Shown in pieces: positions 6,914 through 8,898 of a stretch of 8,898 nucleotides of DNA. Position 1 is the first letter of the stretch. Every line of letters starts with the position of its first letter. A program made the position numbers and the translations under genes. Under the pieces are notes generated by a model. That model was not told the DNA's origin. It did not search any database and saw nothing but the letters and a program-made list of their open reading frames with translations. Source of the DNA: Bacilli bacterium (GTDB lineage: Bacteria; Bacillota_I; Bacilli_A; RF39; UBA660). The stretch is from NCBI GenBank assembly GCA_017460245.1, contig JAFUBK010000091.1, positions 1-8,898 of the forward strand, written 5' to 3'.

Positions 6914-8284
6914 ATGGAAAAAGTTACAATGGAAAAATTAGTAAACCTATGCAAACAATATGGATTTATATTTCAAGGAAGTGAAATATATGGAGGCCTT
7001 GCCAACACTTGGGATTATGGACCATTAGGGTCACTACTCAAAAACAACGTAAAAAATGCTTGGCGAAAAAGATTTATTCAAGAAAGACCAAATGCTTATG
7101 AAGTAGACGCTGATATTTTAATGCACCCACGCGTTTGGGAAGCATCAGGCCATGTTGGTAGTTTCTCTGACCCCTTAATTGATTGTAAAGAATGTAAAAC
7201 AAGACATCTTGCAGACCATCTAGTAGAAGATTTTGATGATTCTATAATTGCCGATGCTATGAGTGATGAAGAACTAGTTGATTTTATAAGAAAAAATGAA
7301 ATAAAATGTCCTAATTGTGGCAAAAGTAATTTTACTGACGTTAGACAATTTAATTTGATGTTTAAAACTGAAAGAGGAGTTACCGCAGACAATAAAAATA
7401 TCATCTATTTAAGACCAGAAAACGCTCAAGGCGAATACGTAAATTTTTTAAATGTTCAAAGAACCACTAGATCTAAATTGCCATTTAGTATAGGCCAAAT
7501 AGGAAAAGCTTTTCGAAACGAAATAACTCCAGGAAATTTTACATTTAGGACAGTAGAATTTGAACAAATGGAGTATCAAACATTTTGCAAAGAAGGTATA
7601 GACAGTGATCTTTATAACTATTTTAAAGAATATGCCAAAATCTTTGTTACCGATCTAGGTCTTCCAGAAGAAAAATTAAGATTTCATGATCATGACAAAC
7701 TGGCTCATTATGCTAAAGAAGCTTGTGATATCGAATATCAGTTTTGTTTTGGTTGGGGAGAAATAAATGGTACTCATAATAGAACAGACTATGACTTATC
7801 ACGTCACCAAGAATATTCAGGAAAATCTATGGAATACTTAGATCCAGAAACAAACGAAAAATACATCCCATATATTGTAGAATCAACTATAGGTGCTGAT
7901 AGATTAACACTAGCATTATTAGATAGTGCCTACAAAGAAGAAACATTAGAAGACGGTAGTGTAAGAGAAGTAATGTCTTTCCATCCAGCAATTGCCCCAT
8001 ATAAAGTAGCTGTTCTTCCATTAGTAAAAAAACATCATAGCGAAAAAGCAAGTGAAATATATGAAATGCTTTCAAAAGAATTTATGTGTACATATGACGA
8101 AACAGGAAATATAGGAAAAAGATACCGCAGACAAGATATTGCTGGAACACCTTACTGTATAACAATTGATGATGAAACAATTAATAACGGTACAGTTACC
8201 ATAAGAGATAGAGACACCATGGATCAAATAACACTAAAACTAGAAGAAGTGCCAGATTATATAAAAGATAAAATAAAATTTTAA
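6914..8284 (+). CDS. glyQS: Glycyl-tRNA synthetase, dimeric (single-chain) type
   Basis: This enzyme attaches glycine to tRNA-Gly using ATP. The 456-residue length and single chain match the dimeric class II GlyRS, not the separate GlyQ/GlyS alpha-beta form. Visible features are GFIFQGSEIYGG near the start, the motif 1 region (WDYGPLG at 33-39), a Cys4 insertion likely to bind zinc (C91, C94, C132, C135), RPE-AQGEYVNF (168-178), motif 2 (FRNE at 200-203 and FRTVEFEQME at 211-220), GWGEINGTHNRTDYDL (280-295), motif 3 (ESTIGADRLTLALL at 323-336) and a C-terminal anticodon-binding domain from about 360. The start at 6914 has AAAGGAAG 5 nt upstream; the later Met6 would be too far away. Expression is controlled by the T-box leader just before it. 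Confidence 0.97.
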   Translation: MEKVTMEKLVNLCKQYGFIFQGSEIYGGLANTWDYGPLGSLLKNNVKNAWRKRFIQERPNAYEVDADILMHPRVWEASGHVGSFSDPLIDCKECKTRHLADHLVEDFDDSIIADAMSDEELVDFIRKNEIKCPNCGKSNFTDVRQFNLMFKTERGVTADNKNIIYLRPENAQGEYVNFLNVQRTTRSKLPFSIGQIGKAFRNEITPGNFTFRTVEFEQMEYQTFCKEGIDSDLYNYFKEYAKIFVTDLGLPEEKLRFHDHDKLAHYAKEACDIEYQFCFGWGEINGTHNRTDYDLSRHQEYSGKSMEYLDPETNEKYIPYIVESTIGADRLTLALLDSAYKEETLEDGSVREVMSFHPAIAPYKVAVLPLVKKHHSEKASEIYEMLSKEFMCTYDETGNIGKRYRRQDIAGTPYCITIDDETINNGTVTIRDRDTMDQITLKLEEVPDYIKDKIKF

Positions 8285-8305
8285 GTCCTTATGGACTTTT
8301 TCTTT
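8283..8305 (+). terminator. Short terminator after glyQS
   Basis: AAGTCC (8283-8288) pairs with GGACTT (8293-8298) around a TTAT loop, followed by TTTCTTT. The stem is only 6 bp and begins inside the stop codon, so it may be leaky. Confidence 0.65.
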
Positions 8306-8362
8306 ACACAAAACAAATAAAAGAAAACCATTAAAAATAAAAGGCAAATACAATATAAAAAT

Positions 8363-8389
8363 AGATAATTATACATAAAATAATTATCT
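8363..8389 (+). repeat. 10-bp inverted repeat upstream of the third surface gene
   Basis: AGATAATTAT (8363-8372) is perfectly inverted at 8380-8389 with a 7-nt spacer. It is all A/T except one pair per arm. The following T-run is 18 nt away, so it does not look like a terminator. An operator is possible but unproven. Confidence 0.45.
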
Positions 8390-8407
8390 TTCAATTATAT
8401 TACTTGC

Positions 8408-8422
8408 TTTTTTTTTTTTTTT
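8408..8422 (+). repeat. Run of 15 T before the third surface gene
   Basis: A homopolymer of 15 T lies 39 nt before the ATG of an exported-protein gene. It sits between TTGCTT (8404-8409) and TAAGAT (8430-8435), which could be -35 and -10 boxes with a 20-bp spacer. Tracts of this length often change by slippage. Confidence 0.6.
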
Positions 8423-8461
8423 GCTAACATAAGATTGTAAGATAATAAAGGAATTAAAAAT

Positions 8462-8898
8462 ATGGAAAAAAGAAAACAAAAAAACCTAATAATAGGAAGT
8501 TTATTGGCAGTCCTTTTAGTAATGACAATAGGGTATGCGGCTTTTTCAACCAATTTAATTATAAATGGAACATCAAGTATTAATAGTAATTGGTGTGTAG
8601 GGTTTGATAGTACAAAAACAACAGCTTATACAGCAACAGCCGGAATAACTGGAGGAACTGTTCCAACAGGGTCAATGACTTATTCTGGTAGTACATGCCA
8701 AACAAGTTATAAAACAAATGCATCACTTTCAGCAACTTTCTTACAACCAGGAGATAAGATAGTATATACACTAACCATAGCAAATAAAGGATCACTTGAT
8801 GCTTCAATAGATAGTATAACAGTAGATAATGTGGCAAAAACAAGTACTTTTACAACAACAAAAGGTAATATCAAATTTACAGTAACAATGCCAGCAAA
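8462..8898 (+). CDS. Exported surface protein, 5' part (cut by window end)
   Basis: The visible part is 145 codons with no stop. The start at 8462 has AAAGGA (8447-8452) 9 nt upstream. The N-terminus is strongly basic (MEKRKQKN), followed by a hydrophobic segment (9-24) ending in IGYAAFSTNLIINGTSSI. From about residue 40 the chain is Thr/Ser-rich and beta-like, with C45 and C79 possibly forming a disulfide and a stretch LQPGDKIVYTLTIANKGSLDASI (94-116), typical of Ig-like repeated surface domains. I associate the GYAAFSTNL...INGT opening with repeated surface-protein families in low-GC gut Bacilli. It also recalls the A(Y/F)F(T/S) site of SipW-dependent TasA/camelysin-type exports, but that link is inference. 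Whether a VPxTxA tail follows cannot be seen. Confidence 0.82.
   Translation, partial: MEKRKQKNLIIGSLLAVLLVMTIGYAAFSTNLIINGTSSINSNWCVGFDSTKTTAYTATAGITGGTVPTGSMTYSGSTCQTSYKTNASLSATFLQPGDKIVYTLTIANKGSLDASIDSITVDNVAKTSTFTTTKGNIKFTVTMPA

Noticed and set aside
8363..8422. Inverted repeat plus T-run as a rho-independent terminator
   Set aside because: The stem is almost all A/T and is separated from the T-run by 18 nt, unlike a terminator.
1..8898. CRISPR arrays, tRNA or rRNA genes, insertion sequences
   Set aside because: I saw no regularly spaced repeats, cloverleaf sequences, rRNA motifs, transposase genes or terminal inverted repeats.

Overview
The window is AT-rich, low-GC Gram-positive DNA. 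Housekeeping synteny (era, a YqzL-like microgene, recO, then glycyl-tRNA synthetase), a glycine-type T-box leader, AGGAGG-like ribosome sites and sigma-A-like promoters point to class Bacilli. The AT-richness, the dimeric GlyRS and the style of the surface proteins suggest an uncultured gut or Mollicutes-related lineage such as RF39; that placement is inference. All Trp codons in the genes are TGG and none of the six stops is TGA, so the standard code works, but a UGA=Trp code is not excluded.

Layout, all on the + strand. 1-776: 3' part of era (ribosome-assembly GTPase). 832-921: a 29-codon YqzL-like gene. 924-1658: recO. These three look like one operon, closed by a terminator at 1661-1687. 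1688-4771: an exact-consensus promoter drives a 1004-residue surface protein (signal peptide, head region, four tandem isopeptide-type pilin domains, C-terminal anchor), ended by a strong terminator. 4929-6491: a second promoter drives a 502-residue relative with a head, one isopeptide-type domain and the same kind of C-terminus, again with its own terminator. 6739-8284: promoter, T-box leader and glyQS. 8462-8898: start of a third exported protein, cut by the window edge.

The main biological story is a pair of related, separately transcribed surface proteins (one long stalk, one short) sitting between recO and the glycyl-tRNA synthetase gene, which are normally neighbours in Bacilli. Both lack LPXTG but share a VPxTxA motif just before the C-terminal membrane segment and Lys-rich tail. 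This looks like a non-canonical sortase signal, although no sortase gene is in the window. Each of the five isopeptide-type domains keeps a Lys...Asp...Asn set suited to a self-formed intramolecular bond. The glyQS leader is also of interest because its T-box end is clear while its Stem I and transcription start are not.
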